From assembly GCF_004153455.1 (NCBI RefSeq), contig NZ_SDQE01000011.1:62001-126000 (forward strand): DNA of 64,000 nucleotides, written 5' to 3'. This DNA is from Allopusillimonas ginsengisoli (lineage in GTDB: Bacteria > Pseudomonadota > Gammaproteobacteria > Burkholderiales > Burkholderiaceae_B). The notes beneath the pieces are model-generated. The model was not told the DNA's origin, did not search any database, and was given only the letters and a program-made list of their open reading frames with translations. Positions 54,577-63,725 of this stretch are shown in pieces. How positions within the stretch are numbered: position 1 is the stretch's first letter; every line of letters starts with the position of its first letter. Made by a program: the position numbers and the translations under genes.

Positions 54577-54921
54577 ATGCTAGTTGTCTTTCACTCCAAA
54601 GCGGCCGCCGAAGTGCTGATGTTCTCCCAGCACGCGCTACCCATCCTCAAGGCTGCCGGAAAACCATACACAGACACGCTGCCCGAACGCGGTGTGATTA
54701 CCCGCGAGCAGTTGCCTGACGCCATCAAGGGCATCGAGCAGGCCATGTCGATCGACGACGAATCCGACGATGTCGATGCCGCCGACGACAGCGACTCCAA
54801 AACCCATCCCATCTCCCAGCCGGTCAGTTTTCGCCGGCGCGCATTCCCGTTGCTGGCCATGTTGCGCCTGTCTCTGGAGCACGATGCCGATGTCGTCTGG
54901 GAGCCTGCGCCCTCCTGGTAA
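54577..54921 (+). CDS. DUF1840 family protein
   Basis: 114 residues from ATG 54577; an in-frame GTG at 54553 is less likely. The start MLVVFHSKAAAEVLMFSQHA and the end RAFPLLAMLRLSLEHDADVVWEP are the conserved blocks of this small family of unknown function; the middle is an acidic low-complexity stretch ESDDVDAADDSDS. The protein is cytoplasmic by sequence. Confidence 0.8.
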   Translation: MLVVFHSKAAAEVLMFSQHALPILKAAGKPYTDTLPERGVITREQLPDAIKGIEQAMSIDDESDDVDAADDSDSKTHPISQPVSFRRRAFPLLAMLRLSLEHDADVVWEPAPSW

Positions 54922-55086
54922 CAGGCTGCGGGGAGCGCAACCCGTTGCGGCAAGGCGGGTGGACGCCTGCAGCCGCAGTGGCTCGCATCAGGGCCTTACC
55001 CGGTATATCTCAGGCCTTGCGGCCGGCCCGCGCCAACATCAACCGTTTTGTGCTTTGTCTTTCTTGCTATTCGACCAGGGGACCCC

Positions 55087-55404
55087 ATGCGTAGCACCGT
55101 GACAATTGTTTTCAACAGCCGGCAATCCATCGAACGCAGTGTCGATGTTCAGCCCGATGATCAGGCCTCGCAGGCGGCGCGCGACTGGTTCGACGCCACC
55201 TGGACGCGGCTGGGCTGCGAGCCGCTGCGTCCCAGCGGCAAGGTATTACTGCTCGACAAGATTTTGGGCGTGGCCGACGCACTGGGCTATGCCAGCCTGT
55301 CGCAAGACGAGGCCAGTGCGGCGGAGCTCGCCACCCAGGTTGCCCTGGCACTCGAAAAACCCCGCATCACGGTCGACCTGCCGGGGAGTGCCGTGGGCTT
55401 CTGA
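55087..55404 (+). CDS. small conserved-type hypothetical protein
   Basis: 105 residues from ATG 55087, with AGGGGA upstream. I do not recognise a family. It is acidic, has no signal peptide or membrane helix, and shows the mixed alpha/beta pattern VTIVFNSRQSIERSV then helices DQASQAARDWFDATW and LATQVALALEK. Its good ribosome site and codon pattern support a real gene. It converges on ugpE 81 bp downstream. Confidence 0.55.
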   Translation: MRSTVTIVFNSRQSIERSVDVQPDDQASQAARDWFDATWTRLGCEPLRPSGKVLLLDKILGVADALGYASLSQDEASAAELATQVALALEKPRITVDLPGSAVGF

Positions 55405-55484
55405 GCCGGGCAACGTGGCCGGGCGCTGGCACGGTGTTGAGCAACACGCCGTACGCGTCCTGCTGGCCCCAATGGTGATCACCC

Positions 55485-56285
55485 TTAGCGTATCCCAGCC
55501 CGCATGAACGATTGCACAAACTGGCGCTGGAACAGCAAAAATGCCACCAGCAGCGGCGCCGCGCTCAACAGTGTTGCGGCCGTGATAACAGACCAGTCTA
55601 TGCCCTGGTCCGTCGACGCAAATACTTGCAGCCCAACCGTAAGCGGCCGGGACTCCACCGAATTGGTGATGATCAATGGCCACAAAAAGTTGTTCCAGTG
55701 GTAGCTCACTGACACCAGCCCGTAGGCGACGTAAATCGGACGCGCCAGCGGCACATACACTTTCATCAGTATCTGCCAGCGGTTGGCGCCTTCCATGCGC
55801 GCCGCTTCTTCAAGCTCGCGCGGAACCGTCTTGAATGTTTGACGCAGCAGGAAGATGCCAAAGGCCGACGCAAAATATGGCAGCCCCACCGCAAAAATCG
55901 TGTCGCGCACACCCAGCCACGACATCAGCCGGTAGTTTTCCACGATCAGCACATCGGGCATGATCATGAGCTGCAGCAGAACCAGCATGAAGACAAAATC
56001 CCGGCCGCGGAATTCGAAGCGCGCGAACGCATAGGCGGCCAGCGTGGACAGGATGAACTGCGCCACCAGCACCATGGTCACCAGAATAAACGTGTTCAGA
56101 AAGTAGCGCGCAAAAGGCGCGGCATGCCAGGCCGTCACAAAGTTTTGCAGCGTCAGTGGCGCGGTCAGGTCGAAGTGCGTCGCGTAGGCGCCGGGGTGGA
56201 AAGCCGCCCATACCGCATAGGCCAGGGGCAGGAACCAGATGATGCCCAGCAGCCAGGCGCCCAGGGTGTCGAGTTTATTCGTCAT
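55485..56285 (-). CDS. ugpE: ABC transporter permease, UgpE type
   Basis: 266 residues, six membrane helices with the binding-protein-dependent permease EAA loop ELEEAARMEGANRWQILMKVYVPLARP (core: EEAARMEGANRWQ). Starts within the end of ugpA (4-bp ATGA overlap). With UgpA, UgpB and UgpC it would import sn-glycerol 3-phosphate or its diesters across the inner membrane. Confidence 0.9.
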   Translation of the reverse strand: MTNKLDTLGAWLLGIIWFLPLAYAVWAAFHPGAYATHFDLTAPLTLQNFVTAWHAAPFARYFLNTFILVTMVLVAQFILSTLAAYAFARFEFRGRDFVFMLVLLQLMIMPDVLIVENYRLMSWLGVRDTIFAVGLPYFASAFGIFLLRQTFKTVPRELEEAARMEGANRWQILMKVYVPLARPIYVAYGLVSVSYHWNNFLWPLIITNSVESRPLTVGLQVFASTDQGIDWSVITAATLLSAAPLLVAFLLFQRQFVQSFMRAGIR

Positions 56286-57157
56286 TGGTAATGCGTCCGG
56301 CGGTCAAGCCAGCGGAACTTGATGAGGGCGGTGATCGACAGGATCAGCAGCAGAATGACCGACAGCGTCGCGGCATAGGACGTGTCCCAGTAGCTGAAGC
56401 CCACTTCGTAGATATAGAACAGCAGCAAGGTACTGGCATTGTCCGGCCCTCCCTTGGTCATTACCAGCACGTGATCTACCAGCCTGAATGCATTGATCAG
56501 CGCGTTGACCAGCACAAACAGCGTGGTCGGCATCAGCAAGGGCAGAAGAATGCGCCGAAAATACTGCCATCGGGATGCGCCTTCAAGAATCGCGGCTTCG
56601 CGCAACGACGGTGACACCTGCTGCAGGGCGGCCAGATAAAAAATCATGAAAAACCCGGCTTCCTTCCAGATCGTCACCAACATGAGCGCGGGCAGGGCGG
56701 TTGAGCGGCTGCCCAGCCAGTTGGTGCTGGTGAACCCGAACAGATGTGCGATCTGGTCGAGCAGGCCGTACTGGGGCGTGTAGAAAAACAGCCAGATGTT
56801 GGCCACCGCCACCATGGGCAACACGGTGGGCGTGAAATAGGCCAGGCGCAAAAAGCCCCGCCCGGCCAGATTGCGATTGACCCACAGCGCCATGATCAGC
56901 GCCACCGCGACCGACACGGGTATCGTGACCAGCGCATAGAACAGATTGTTCCAAAGCGCCTGCCAGAACACGGGATCGTGAGACATGGCGACGTAATTGT
57001 CCGCGCCCACGAAGACGGCGGGCCGGTTGGCTTTCGGGGTGGAAAAGAAACTGTTCCACAGCGTCGCCAGCGCCGGATAATGGGTAAAAGCGGCAAGCAG
57101 CACCATGGCTGGCAGCAAAAGCAGCCAGCCATACACCGCGTTGAGCGATGACTTCAT
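56282..57157 (-). CDS. ugpA: ABC transporter permease, UgpA type
   Basis: 291 residues, six membrane helices. The EAA loop is LREAAILEGASRWQYFRRILLP, and the early periplasmic-side segment YPALATLWNSFFSTPKANRPAVFVG is UgpA-like. Follows ugpB by 8 bp and overlaps ugpE. Confidence 0.9.
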   Translation of the reverse strand: MKSSLNAVYGWLLLLPAMVLLAAFTHYPALATLWNSFFSTPKANRPAVFVGADNYVAMSHDPVFWQALWNNLFYALVTIPVSVAVALIMALWVNRNLAGRGFLRLAYFTPTVLPMVAVANIWLFFYTPQYGLLDQIAHLFGFTSTNWLGSRSTALPALMLVTIWKEAGFFMIFYLAALQQVSPSLREAAILEGASRWQYFRRILLPLLMPTTLFVLVNALINAFRLVDHVLVMTKGGPDNASTLLLFYIYEVGFSYWDTSYAATLSVILLLILSITALIKFRWLDRRTHYQ

Positions 57158-57165
57158 GCCTGTGC

Positions 57166-58461
57166 TTACTTGTAGCCGCGCAGCAGGCGGTCGGCCTCGC
57201 GCTGCGCATCTTTCATGGCCTGCTCAGGTGTCTTCGAATTGGTGAGGACGGCCTGCAGGTTGTCGTTCAGCAGCTTGGTGATGCGCTGGTTGTCGTGCGT
57301 GGAAAATTCTGCAACGCTGACTTCCAGCTGATCGCGGGCCACGGTCGCGGTGGGTACTTCTTCCACATACTTTTTCATGGTGTCGGTTTCCCAGGCGGCG
57401 GAGGAAACCGCCACATAACCCGTGTCAATGCTCCAGGCCGCTGCCTTTTCCGGACTGGTCATCCACTTCACGAATTTATACGCCGCCTCGCGCTGCTCGG
57501 GCGTCGCCGATTCGAACAGATAGAAATTACCGCCGCCGGTCGGGCTTCCTCCCTGCTTGGCCTTGGGCATGGGCGCCACACCGAAATCAAACTTGGCATT
57601 CTTGCGCACATTGGTGAGGTTGCCGGTGGTGGTCCACATGATGGCTGTTTTGCCGACCAGGAAATCCTTGGGTGTCGTGCCCCAGTCTATGGTGCCGGTA
57701 GGCATGACCTTGTCCTTGTAGGCCAGGTCGTGCCAGAACTGCAGCGCTTCGATCACCGCAGGCTTGTCCAGAAAGACTTCATTGCCGTCCTGATTCATCA
57801 GGATGGCGTCATTGGGCGTCGTCAGCGCCTGGAACAGCCAATAAGCGAAGCTGCCGCCCGATGGAATCTCCAGGCCCCATTGCGTAACCTGGCCCGCGCT
57901 GTCGGTCTTGGTGAGTTTCTTGGCCTGGCTCACCAGCTCGTCCCAGGTGGAGGGCGGTGCATCCGGATTCAAACCGGCTTCCTTGAAGAGATCCTTGTTG
58001 TAGTACATGACAATGGTCGAGCGCTGGAATGGAATACCCCAGGTCTTGCCGCCGGTCTGGCTGTTGGCCATGAACGCCTTGTAGAAACCATTGAGCCATT
58101 GCTTGTCGTCATCCGTTTTGATCAACGGATCGAACGGCACAATGGCGCCCTCGTCGATCAGGGTAAACATATCGGTGGACAGCAGCACGGCCAGCTGCGG
58201 CGCGTTGCCGCCCTTGTAGGCGGTCAGCGCCTTGGCCACCGAGTCCTGATAAGAGCCGGCATAAATGGACTTGATCTTGATATCCGGGTGGTCTTTCTCG
58301 AACTCATCGACCATGCCGTCGACGATCTTGGTGATGGGGCCGCCCACGGCGACCGGATAATAGAACTCCAGCTCGACAGGCGAGCTCTGGGACCACGCAG
58401 GCGCGGCGCAGAAAGCGCCTGCAAGGCCAATGACCAGGGTTTTCAGAAGAGTGCGTCGCAT
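57166..58461 (-). CDS. ugpB: ABC transporter substrate-binding protein, UgpB type
   Basis: 431 residues from ATG 58461 with a clear signal peptide to about APAWSQS; the longer open frame to 58653 lies inside ugpC. UgpB family blocks: VELEFYYPVAVGGPITKIVDGMV, IYAGSYQDSVAKALTAYKGG, PFQRSTIVMYYNKDLFKEAG, TGGGNFYLFESATPEQREAAY. UgpB proteins bind glycerol 3-phosphate or glycerophosphodiesters, which agrees with the phosphodiesterase gene in the same operon. Confidence 0.92.
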   Translation of the reverse strand: MRRTLLKTLVIGLAGAFCAAPAWSQSSPVELEFYYPVAVGGPITKIVDGMVDEFEKDHPDIKIKSIYAGSYQDSVAKALTAYKGGNAPQLAVLLSTDMFTLIDEGAIVPFDPLIKTDDDKQWLNGFYKAFMANSQTGGKTWGIPFQRSTIVMYYNKDLFKEAGLNPDAPPSTWDELVSQAKKLTKTDSAGQVTQWGLEIPSGGSFAYWLFQALTTPNDAILMNQDGNEVFLDKPAVIEALQFWHDLAYKDKVMPTGTIDWGTTPKDFLVGKTAIMWTTTGNLTNVRKNAKFDFGVAPMPKAKQGGSPTGGGNFYLFESATPEQREAAYKFVKWMTSPEKAAAWSIDTGYVAVSSAAWETDTMKKYVEEVPTATVARDQLEVSVAEFSTHDNQRITKLLNDNLQAVLTNSKTPEQAMKDAQREADRLLRGYK

Positions 58462-58471
58462 GATGAATGTC

Positions 58472-59632
58472 CTATGAAGTGAAGGCGGGCGCCTGATGCA
58501 GCGCCTGGCCCGAGGCGTCGAAAAAGTGCTGTTGTGTGGCGCTCCAACGGAGCATGATGCGTTCGCCCGGCGAGGTGGGCGCATGGCCGGCAATGCGTAC
58601 CGCGATGCCGGAATTACTGCCCAGGCGGCAGAAGACAATGGAATCGGCGCCAAAATACTCCACCGTTTCTATCGTCGCCACCGCGCCGTCCGGGCGGGAG
58701 TCTGTGGGTGCATCCGCCGTTCCCTTGCCGCGCAGGGAATCGGACACGATGTGAATATGTTCGGGCCGTATCCCCAGTTTGCGCGCCTGCGGGGGCGCGC
58801 CGGAAGAAAGCATGTTGTCCCGAAGCTCGGCGGCGGTTTCGTCGTTCAGGGTCAACAAGTTCATGGGTGGCGTGCCGATAAAGCGCGCGGCAAACTCTGA
58901 ACACGGCTGACCGTACAGCCTGTCGGGCGTATCGTTCTGCTCTATGGATCCGGCATTGAGCAGTACCACGCGGTCAGCCATGCTCATGGCTTCCGTTTGA
59001 TCGTGGGTGACATACACCATGGTGATGCCGAGCTTTTGCTGCAGGGCGCGTATTTCCCGACGCATCTCCTGGCGCAGTTGAGCGTCCAGGTTGGACAGCG
59101 GTTCATCCATCAGGCATACCGGCGCCTGGGAAATCACGGCGCGGCCAAGCGCCACTCTTTGCTGCTGTCCACCCGATAGCTGCGAGGGCTTGCGGTCGAG
59201 CAATGGCTCAAGGCCCAGCAACTGCGCCACGCTTTTGAGTCGCGGCTTGAGTTCCGCAGCCGGCGCTTTGCGCACCCTCAGTCCGAACAGAATGTTTTCT
59301 TTCACGGTTAGATGAGGAAAGAGCGCGTACGACTGGAACACCATGGATATTTTGCGCTGGGCGGGCGGCAGATCGGTGACATCCCGTCCGCCGATGTACA
59401 CCCTGCCTGTCGTGGGATTGTCCAGGCCCGCTATGATGCGCAGGGTGGTGGACTTGCCGCAGCCGGACGGACCCAGCAGTACATTGAATGTGCCGGCTTC
59501 GAGCGTAAAGCTGATATGGTTGACAGCAGGCGGCGGGTTGCCCGGCCGGCCCGCCGCGCCCAGGGATGGCGACGTGCTGTGCCGCGCATCTCCATATTGC
59601 TTGACGATGTTATCGAGAATGATTTCTGACAT
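58472..59632 (-). CDS. ugpC: ABC transporter ATP-binding protein, UgpC/MalK type
   Basis: 386 residues. Walker A GPSGCGKST, signature LSGGQQQRVALGRA, Walker B VCLMDEPLSNLD, switch His in VTHDQTEAM. The C-terminal ~130 residues form the TOBE-type regulatory domain. Between the first strand and the Walker A region there is an unusual insert of about 20 residues (HSTSPSLGAAGRPGNPPPA) that most homologues lack. It is 3 bp after the phosphodiesterase gene. Confidence 0.92.
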   Translation of the reverse strand: MSEIILDNIVKQYGDARHSTSPSLGAAGRPGNPPPAVNHISFTLEAGTFNVLLGPSGCGKSTTLRIIAGLDNPTTGRVYIGGRDVTDLPPAQRKISMVFQSYALFPHLTVKENILFGLRVRKAPAAELKPRLKSVAQLLGLEPLLDRKPSQLSGGQQQRVALGRAVISQAPVCLMDEPLSNLDAQLRQEMRREIRALQQKLGITMVYVTHDQTEAMSMADRVVLLNAGSIEQNDTPDRLYGQPCSEFAARFIGTPPMNLLTLNDETAAELRDNMLSSGAPPQARKLGIRPEHIHIVSDSLRGKGTADAPTDSRPDGAVATIETVEYFGADSIVFCRLGSNSGIAVRIAGHAPTSPGERIMLRWSATQQHFFDASGQALHQAPAFTS

Positions 59633-59635
59633 AGG

Positions 59636-60427
59636 CTAGAACGGATAGGGTCCGGGGAATTCGCCGATCAGCGCATGGTGCGAGACCAGGCCGTGCCTGC
59701 CCTGCCAGTGCAACTGATAGCCAGGCGGTTCAAAATTGAAAGACAGTGTGGCCTCGTGGCGCAGATCCAGCGCGATCTGGTGCGCGGTGCCCGGACAGGT
59801 TGAGGCAAGGGTATTGCCCACTCTGCAGATAATGGTGCGGTGCAGGTGCCCGCAAAGGATGCGCTCGATGTTTCGATAGGGCTCGATCACCTGCACAAAT
59901 GCGTCGCGTCCCTCTATCAGGCCCAGCTTATCCATCTCGCGGATGCCTGTATCGAAGGGGGGATGATGCATTATCAGCAAGGTGGGACGGTCCGGCGCCT
60001 GCGCCAGGGTTTCGGCCAGCCAGGCAAGCCGATCCGGGCAGAGCCGGCCCTGGCCGGACCGCGGAATCGTGGTGTCCAGCCCGATAATGCGTAGCGGCCA
60101 GTCCTCCAGTACATACTGCACAAAAGGCGAGTCTGACTGCAAATACTGATGCTCAGGAAAACAGTCGCGCAGTGTCTGGGGATGGTCATGATTGCCCGGA
60201 ATCATGACAAACGGAATATCCAGACCCTCCAGCAATCGCTTGAGCGTTTCATACTCGTCAGGTCGGCCGTGTTCGGTCAGGTCGCCTGTGATGGCGACCA
60301 GATCGGGGCGGGGATCCAGGGCATTGAGCGTGTGCACGCAGGCAGCCAGGTGGGCTTGCGCCTGGATCCGCTCGGCGTGCTTGCCGCCGTGCTGTATGTG
60401 CAGGTCGGTGATTTGCGCGATCAGCAT
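59636..60427 (-). CDS. calcineurin-like phosphodiesterase, GpdQ type
   Basis: 263 residues. Two-metal phosphodiesterase motifs in order: DLH (ITDLHI), TGDLTEHGRPDEY, PGNHDHP, MHHPP, CGHLHR. The arrangement and length match GpdQ, which splits glycerophosphodiesters to glycerol 3-phosphate and an alcohol, and less well CpdA (cAMP). No signal peptide, so it acts on imported diesters. It overlaps the LacI stop by 7 bp and precedes ugpC by 3 bp, placing it in the Ugp operon. Confidence 0.88.
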   Translation of the reverse strand: MLIAQITDLHIQHGGKHAERIQAQAHLAACVHTLNALDPRPDLVAITGDLTEHGRPDEYETLKRLLEGLDIPFVMIPGNHDHPQTLRDCFPEHQYLQSDSPFVQYVLEDWPLRIIGLDTTIPRSGQGRLCPDRLAWLAETLAQAPDRPTLLIMHHPPFDTGIREMDKLGLIEGRDAFVQVIEPYRNIERILCGHLHRTIICRVGNTLASTCPGTAHQIALDLRHEATLSFNFEPPGYQLHWQGRHGLVSHHALIGEFPGPYPF

Positions 60428-61473
60428 GATGTTTTCCGGGAAAGGCGTCGCGCAGGCCCTGCGGTGATCGTCCCCGCGCTCGCGCCCGCGATAAGCCGAT
60501 GCGGTACTTGCTCGCTACGGGTGCCGCCGTGTTCGATCTGCTGCAGCAACAGATGGCAGGCGGTTCTCCCGATCTCAAAGCCGGGCGCTTCGATGCTGGC
60601 GAGGCTGGGTGACATACAGGCGCCGTAGCGAATGCCGTCGAAGCCGGCGACCGATATATCTTCGGGCACGGCGTGTCCCAGCGCCTTGAGGGTTGAGATG
60701 ACATCCATGGCCAGCAAATCATTTGAACAGAACAGCGCGCTGGGCCGGTCTGGGGTGCGCATGAGATCGGCAACCAATGCTTTGTCGGCGGTCGTATGCG
60801 TGGGCATTTCGTAATGGGTGATGGGCGCCAGCGTCAGCTGCCGGGCGGTACGGCGCGCGCCCGTCAACCGCGAGCGCGCCCGGTCCGACAGCGCCAGAGG
60901 CCCGCTCAGAAAGGCGATGCGCCGATGACCCAGCTGCGCCAGGTGCGCAACCATGTCCTGCGCCGCGGCGCGATTGTCGACGGCTGCGCAGGTATGGGCG
61001 GCCGATTCGTTGTAGGCCAGCACGTAAGCCATGCCTCTGTGACTGAGGGCCTTGAGTATTGTGCTGTTGCGTGGGTTGGCAACGGTCAGGATCAGCCCTT
61101 CCAGTCTGTGTCCCACCAGCCTGTGGACGGCGGCGGCTTCAAGCGCGGGGTCGTAATGGGTGACTGTCATCATCACGCTGTAGCCAGACTGGCTGGCGCG
61201 CGCTTCTGCGCCTTCGAAACAGTCGGCGAATACCGGATTGGACAGGGTAGGCAGCACCAGCCCCAAAGTGCGCGTGTTGCCTGAGCGCAGGCTGCTGCCC
61301 AGCCTGTCAGGGCGGAAATCATGCTGGCCGGCAACATCCATCACATGCTGCCGTGTGGCGGGGTTAAGCAGCTCGGGCCGATTGAATGCGCGCGACACTG
61401 TTGCCGGCGATACGCCGGCGGCTCGCGCGATTTCAAGTATCGAAACGGGAGGCTTGCGCCGTTTGCTGTCCAA
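60421..61473 (-). CDS. LacI-family transcriptional regulator
   Basis: 350 residues. HTH with hinge: SILEIARAAGVSPATVSRAFNRPELLNPATRQ, then a periplasmic-binding-like effector domain (TLGLVLPTLSNPVFADCFEGAE; RIAFLSGPLALSDR; FCSNDLLAMDVISTL; ISVAGFDGI). It heads the phosphodiesterase-ugpCBAE operon, and a palindrome upstream suggests it controls the whole unit including itself. Confidence 0.92.
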   Translation of the reverse strand: MDSKRRKPPVSILEIARAAGVSPATVSRAFNRPELLNPATRQHVMDVAGQHDFRPDRLGSSLRSGNTRTLGLVLPTLSNPVFADCFEGAEARASQSGYSVMMTVTHYDPALEAAAVHRLVGHRLEGLILTVANPRNSTILKALSHRGMAYVLAYNESAAHTCAAVDNRAAAQDMVAHLAQLGHRRIAFLSGPLALSDRARSRLTGARRTARQLTLAPITHYEMPTHTTADKALVADLMRTPDRPSALFCSNDLLAMDVISTLKALGHAVPEDISVAGFDGIRYGACMSPSLASIEAPGFEIGRTACHLLLQQIEHGGTRSEQVPHRLIAGASAGTITAGPARRLSRKTSC

Positions 61474-61501
61474 GACGTTGCTCCAGCCAGGTTGAGCAGA
61501 G

Positions 61502-61515
61502 TGAAAACGTTTTCA
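61502..61515. promoter_or_regulatory. LacI-type operator upstream of the Ugp operon
   Basis: TGAAAACGTTTTCA, a perfect 14-bp palindrome with the central CG typical of LacI/GalR sites, 29 bp before the LacI start codon. Confidence 0.75.
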
Positions 61516-61622
61516 TATTAGACAACGAATATGACAGCGTGATGACGGGGATTACCCGTAGAAGCGCACCGCAAGCACAGGAAAACGCGAAGGGTCGGCG
61601 CGCTGCGACGCCCATGCAAATC

Positions 61623-61655
61623 GGGCCGAACCCCGCGTGTGGCAGGGTTGGGCCC
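61623..61655 (-). terminator. hairpin downstream of leuA
   Basis: GGGCCGAACCC (61623-61633) and GGGTTGGGCCC (61645-61655): 11-bp arms with one mismatch, 11-base loop, 96 bp past the leuA stop. No T-tract. The rest of 61516-61750 shows nothing I can name. Confidence 0.45.
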
Positions 61656-61750
61656 GTAGGTGTTGATGCATTGCGCTGGCCTGATCAAGGCGGAGCGGCC
61701 CTTGCGTCGCTTGTGGCGGCGCCCCGGGATGCAGCGGCTCCGGGTGCCGG

Positions 61751-63442
61751 TCAGGCAGCCAGGGCTTCAGCCTTTTGTGTCGTCGTATGGCGATTGACGG
61801 CACTCAGGATAGCCAGGAAGGAAGCGGTGACGATGTCTTCGTGTATGCCGACGCCAAACCCGGTGGGAGAATTGCCCACACGTACTTCGACGTAGCAGGC
61901 GGCACGCGTGTCCGTGCCGGTGCCAATGGCATGCTCGGTGTAGTCCATGATTTTCACCTCTGCATCCAGGGCATTGACGAAGGCCGAAATGGCGCCATCG
62001 CCACGGCCGATCAAGTTGCGCACTTCGCCGTTTTCCTCAAGCTCGACTTCGATCTCGAACTGCTGGCCCTTGCCTGCCTTGGGGTCGCCGGTGACACGAT
62101 GACGAACCAATTTCCAGGGCTCGCCACGTTCCAGGTATTCCTGCGCGAAGATGTCATAGACCTTGGAGGCAGTGACTTCCGCCCCGGTTTCGTCCGTGAC
62201 GCGCTGTATGGCACGGCTGAATTCGATCTGCAGGCGGCGCGGCAGCACAAGGCCATGCTCTTGTTCGAGCAGGTACGAAACCCCACCCTTGCCGGACTGG
62301 CTGTTGACTCGGATGACGGCATCGTAGCTGCGGCCCAGGTCGGCGGGGTCGATCGGCAGGTAGGGGACTTCCCACACCGCATCGGCTTCCTGGCGGGCAA
62401 AGCCTTTCTTGATGGCGTCCTGGTGCGAGCCCGAAAAGGCGGTAAAGACCAGATCCCCCGCATAGGGATGCCGAGGATGCACAGGCAATTGATTGCAATA
62501 TTCCACGCAGCGACGCACTTCATCGATATCGGAGAAGTCCAGGCCGGGATGAATGCCTTGCGTGTACAGATTGAGCGCCAGCGTGACCAGATCCACATTG
62601 CCGGTGCGCTCGCCATTGCCGAACAGGCAGCCTTCGATGCGATCCGCGCCAGCCATGACACCCAGCTCGGCGGCGGCCACCGCCGTGCCGCGGTCGTTGT
62701 GGGGATGCAGGCTGAGCACGATACAGTCGCGCTGGTTCAGGTTGTTGTGCATCCACTCGATCTGGTCGGCATACATATTGGGCGTGGTCGCCTCTATGGT
62801 TGCCGGAAGATTGAAGATGATTTTTGATTCCGGCGTGGGTTGCCACACGTCGGTAACGGCGTTGCAGACTTCCAGTGCGAACTCGGGTTCGGTGGTGCTG
62901 AAGACCTCGGGTGAGTACTCATAGCGCCAGGCGGTTTCAGGATGCTCGGCCGTGAACTGTTTGACCATGCGTGTGCCCGACAAGGCGATGTCCTTGATCT
63001 CGTCCTTGCTCATGTTGAAAACAATCTTGCGGAACGCAGGCGCGCAGGCGTTGTACAGGTGAACGATAGCGCGCTTGGCGCCAGCGGCCGACTCAACGGT
63101 ACGGCGTATCAGGTCTTCGCGGGACTGCGTCAGGACAATGATGGTGACATCATCGGGGATGCGGTTTTCGTCGATCAGCTTGCGAACAAAGTCGAAGTCG
63201 GTCTGGGAGGCAGAGGGGAAACCGACTTCGATTTCTTTGAAGCCGATTTTCAGCAGCTGCTCAAAAAAACGCAGTTTGCGCTCCACGCTCATGGGCTCGA
63301 TCAGTGATTGGTTGCCGTCGCGCAGATCGGTACTCATCCAGATGGGCGGGTGCGTAATACGCTTGCTGGGCCAGGTACGTTCGGAAAAATCACGCGAGAA
63401 CGGGACAAATGGGCGGTATTTGTCGGAGGGGTGGGAGATCAT
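61751..63442 (-). CDS. leuA: 2-isopropylmalate synthase, long form
   Basis: 563 residues, the LeuA form that begins [13 protein letters not shown] and also occurs in Actinobacteria. It condenses 2-oxoisovalerate and acetyl-CoA, the first committed step to leucine. Metal/catalytic blocks: [73 protein letters not shown]. The C-terminal ~130 residues form the allosteric leucine-binding domain ([20 protein letters not shown]). ATG 63442 follows AGGTG. It stands alone, without leuB/C/D nearby. Confidence 0.95.
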   Translation of the reverse strand: MISHPSDKYRPFVPFSRDFSERTWPSKRITHPPIWMSTDLRDGNQSLIEPMSVERKLRFFEQLLKIGFKEIEVGFPSASQTDFDFVRKLIDENRIPDDVTIIVLTQSREDLIRRTVESAAGAKRAIVHLYNACAPAFRKIVFNMSKDEIKDIALSGTRMVKQFTAEHPETAWRYEYSPEVFSTTEPEFALEVCNAVTDVWQPTPESKIIFNLPATIEATTPNMYADQIEWMHNNLNQRDCIVLSLHPHNDRGTAVAAAELGVMAGADRIEGCLFGNGERTGNVDLVTLALNLYTQGIHPGLDFSDIDEVRRCVEYCNQLPVHPRHPYAGDLVFTAFSGSHQDAIKKGFARQEADAVWEVPYLPIDPADLGRSYDAVIRVNSQSGKGGVSYLLEQEHGLVLPRRLQIEFSRAIQRVTDETGAEVTASKVYDIFAQEYLERGEPWKLVRHRVTGDPKAGKGQQFEIEVELEENGEVRNLIGRGDGAISAFVNALDAEVKIMDYTEHAIGTGTDTRAACYVEVRVGNSPTGFGVGIHEDIVTASFLAILSAVNRHTTTQKAEALAA

Positions 63443-63569
63443 GGTACACCTGTGTTTTGGATATGGTTTTATAGCGCATCACCGGAGCGTTGCGATGCAC
63501 GCTCGGAACAACTGTTCAACGGTGAGATAGAGGTGTGGCGTGAGACGGCTGCCGAACTGCCACGCGACG

Positions 63570-63683
63570 CTAGGCCCGGCAACCGATCGGTAGCAGCAGG
63601 GATAGGGCTAGCGCGGAAAGAGAAGTGTGCAAAGACTTGCACTGAGCGCACGACGCAGCCAGCGCAGCGGTAGTGCGCGGCAT
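63570..63683 (-). CDS. possible leucine-rich leader peptide of leuA
   Basis: 37 codons ending 127 bp before leuA. The C-terminal part reads LALSLLLPIG, with three CTA codons, which are rare in this CTG-preferring genome. That is the composition expected of an attenuation leader. Against it: no good ribosome site before the ATG (a TTG at 63632 would give a 20-codon version, also without one), and no U-tract terminator. Downstream, GAGCGT/ACGCTC (within about 63485-63510) overlaps a competing stem GTGCATC/GATGCGC. Confidence 0.3.
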   Translation of the reverse strand: MPRTTAALAASCAQCKSLHTSLSALALSLLLPIGCRA

Positions 63684-63725
63684 GGCATGGGTGAAAATGG
63701 CGTGTGCGGGGCTCATACCCTATAG

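Noticed and set aside
57148-58482. 444-residue plus-strand open frame opposite ugpB
   Set aside because: Shadow of a clear substrate-binding protein with signal peptide and operon context.
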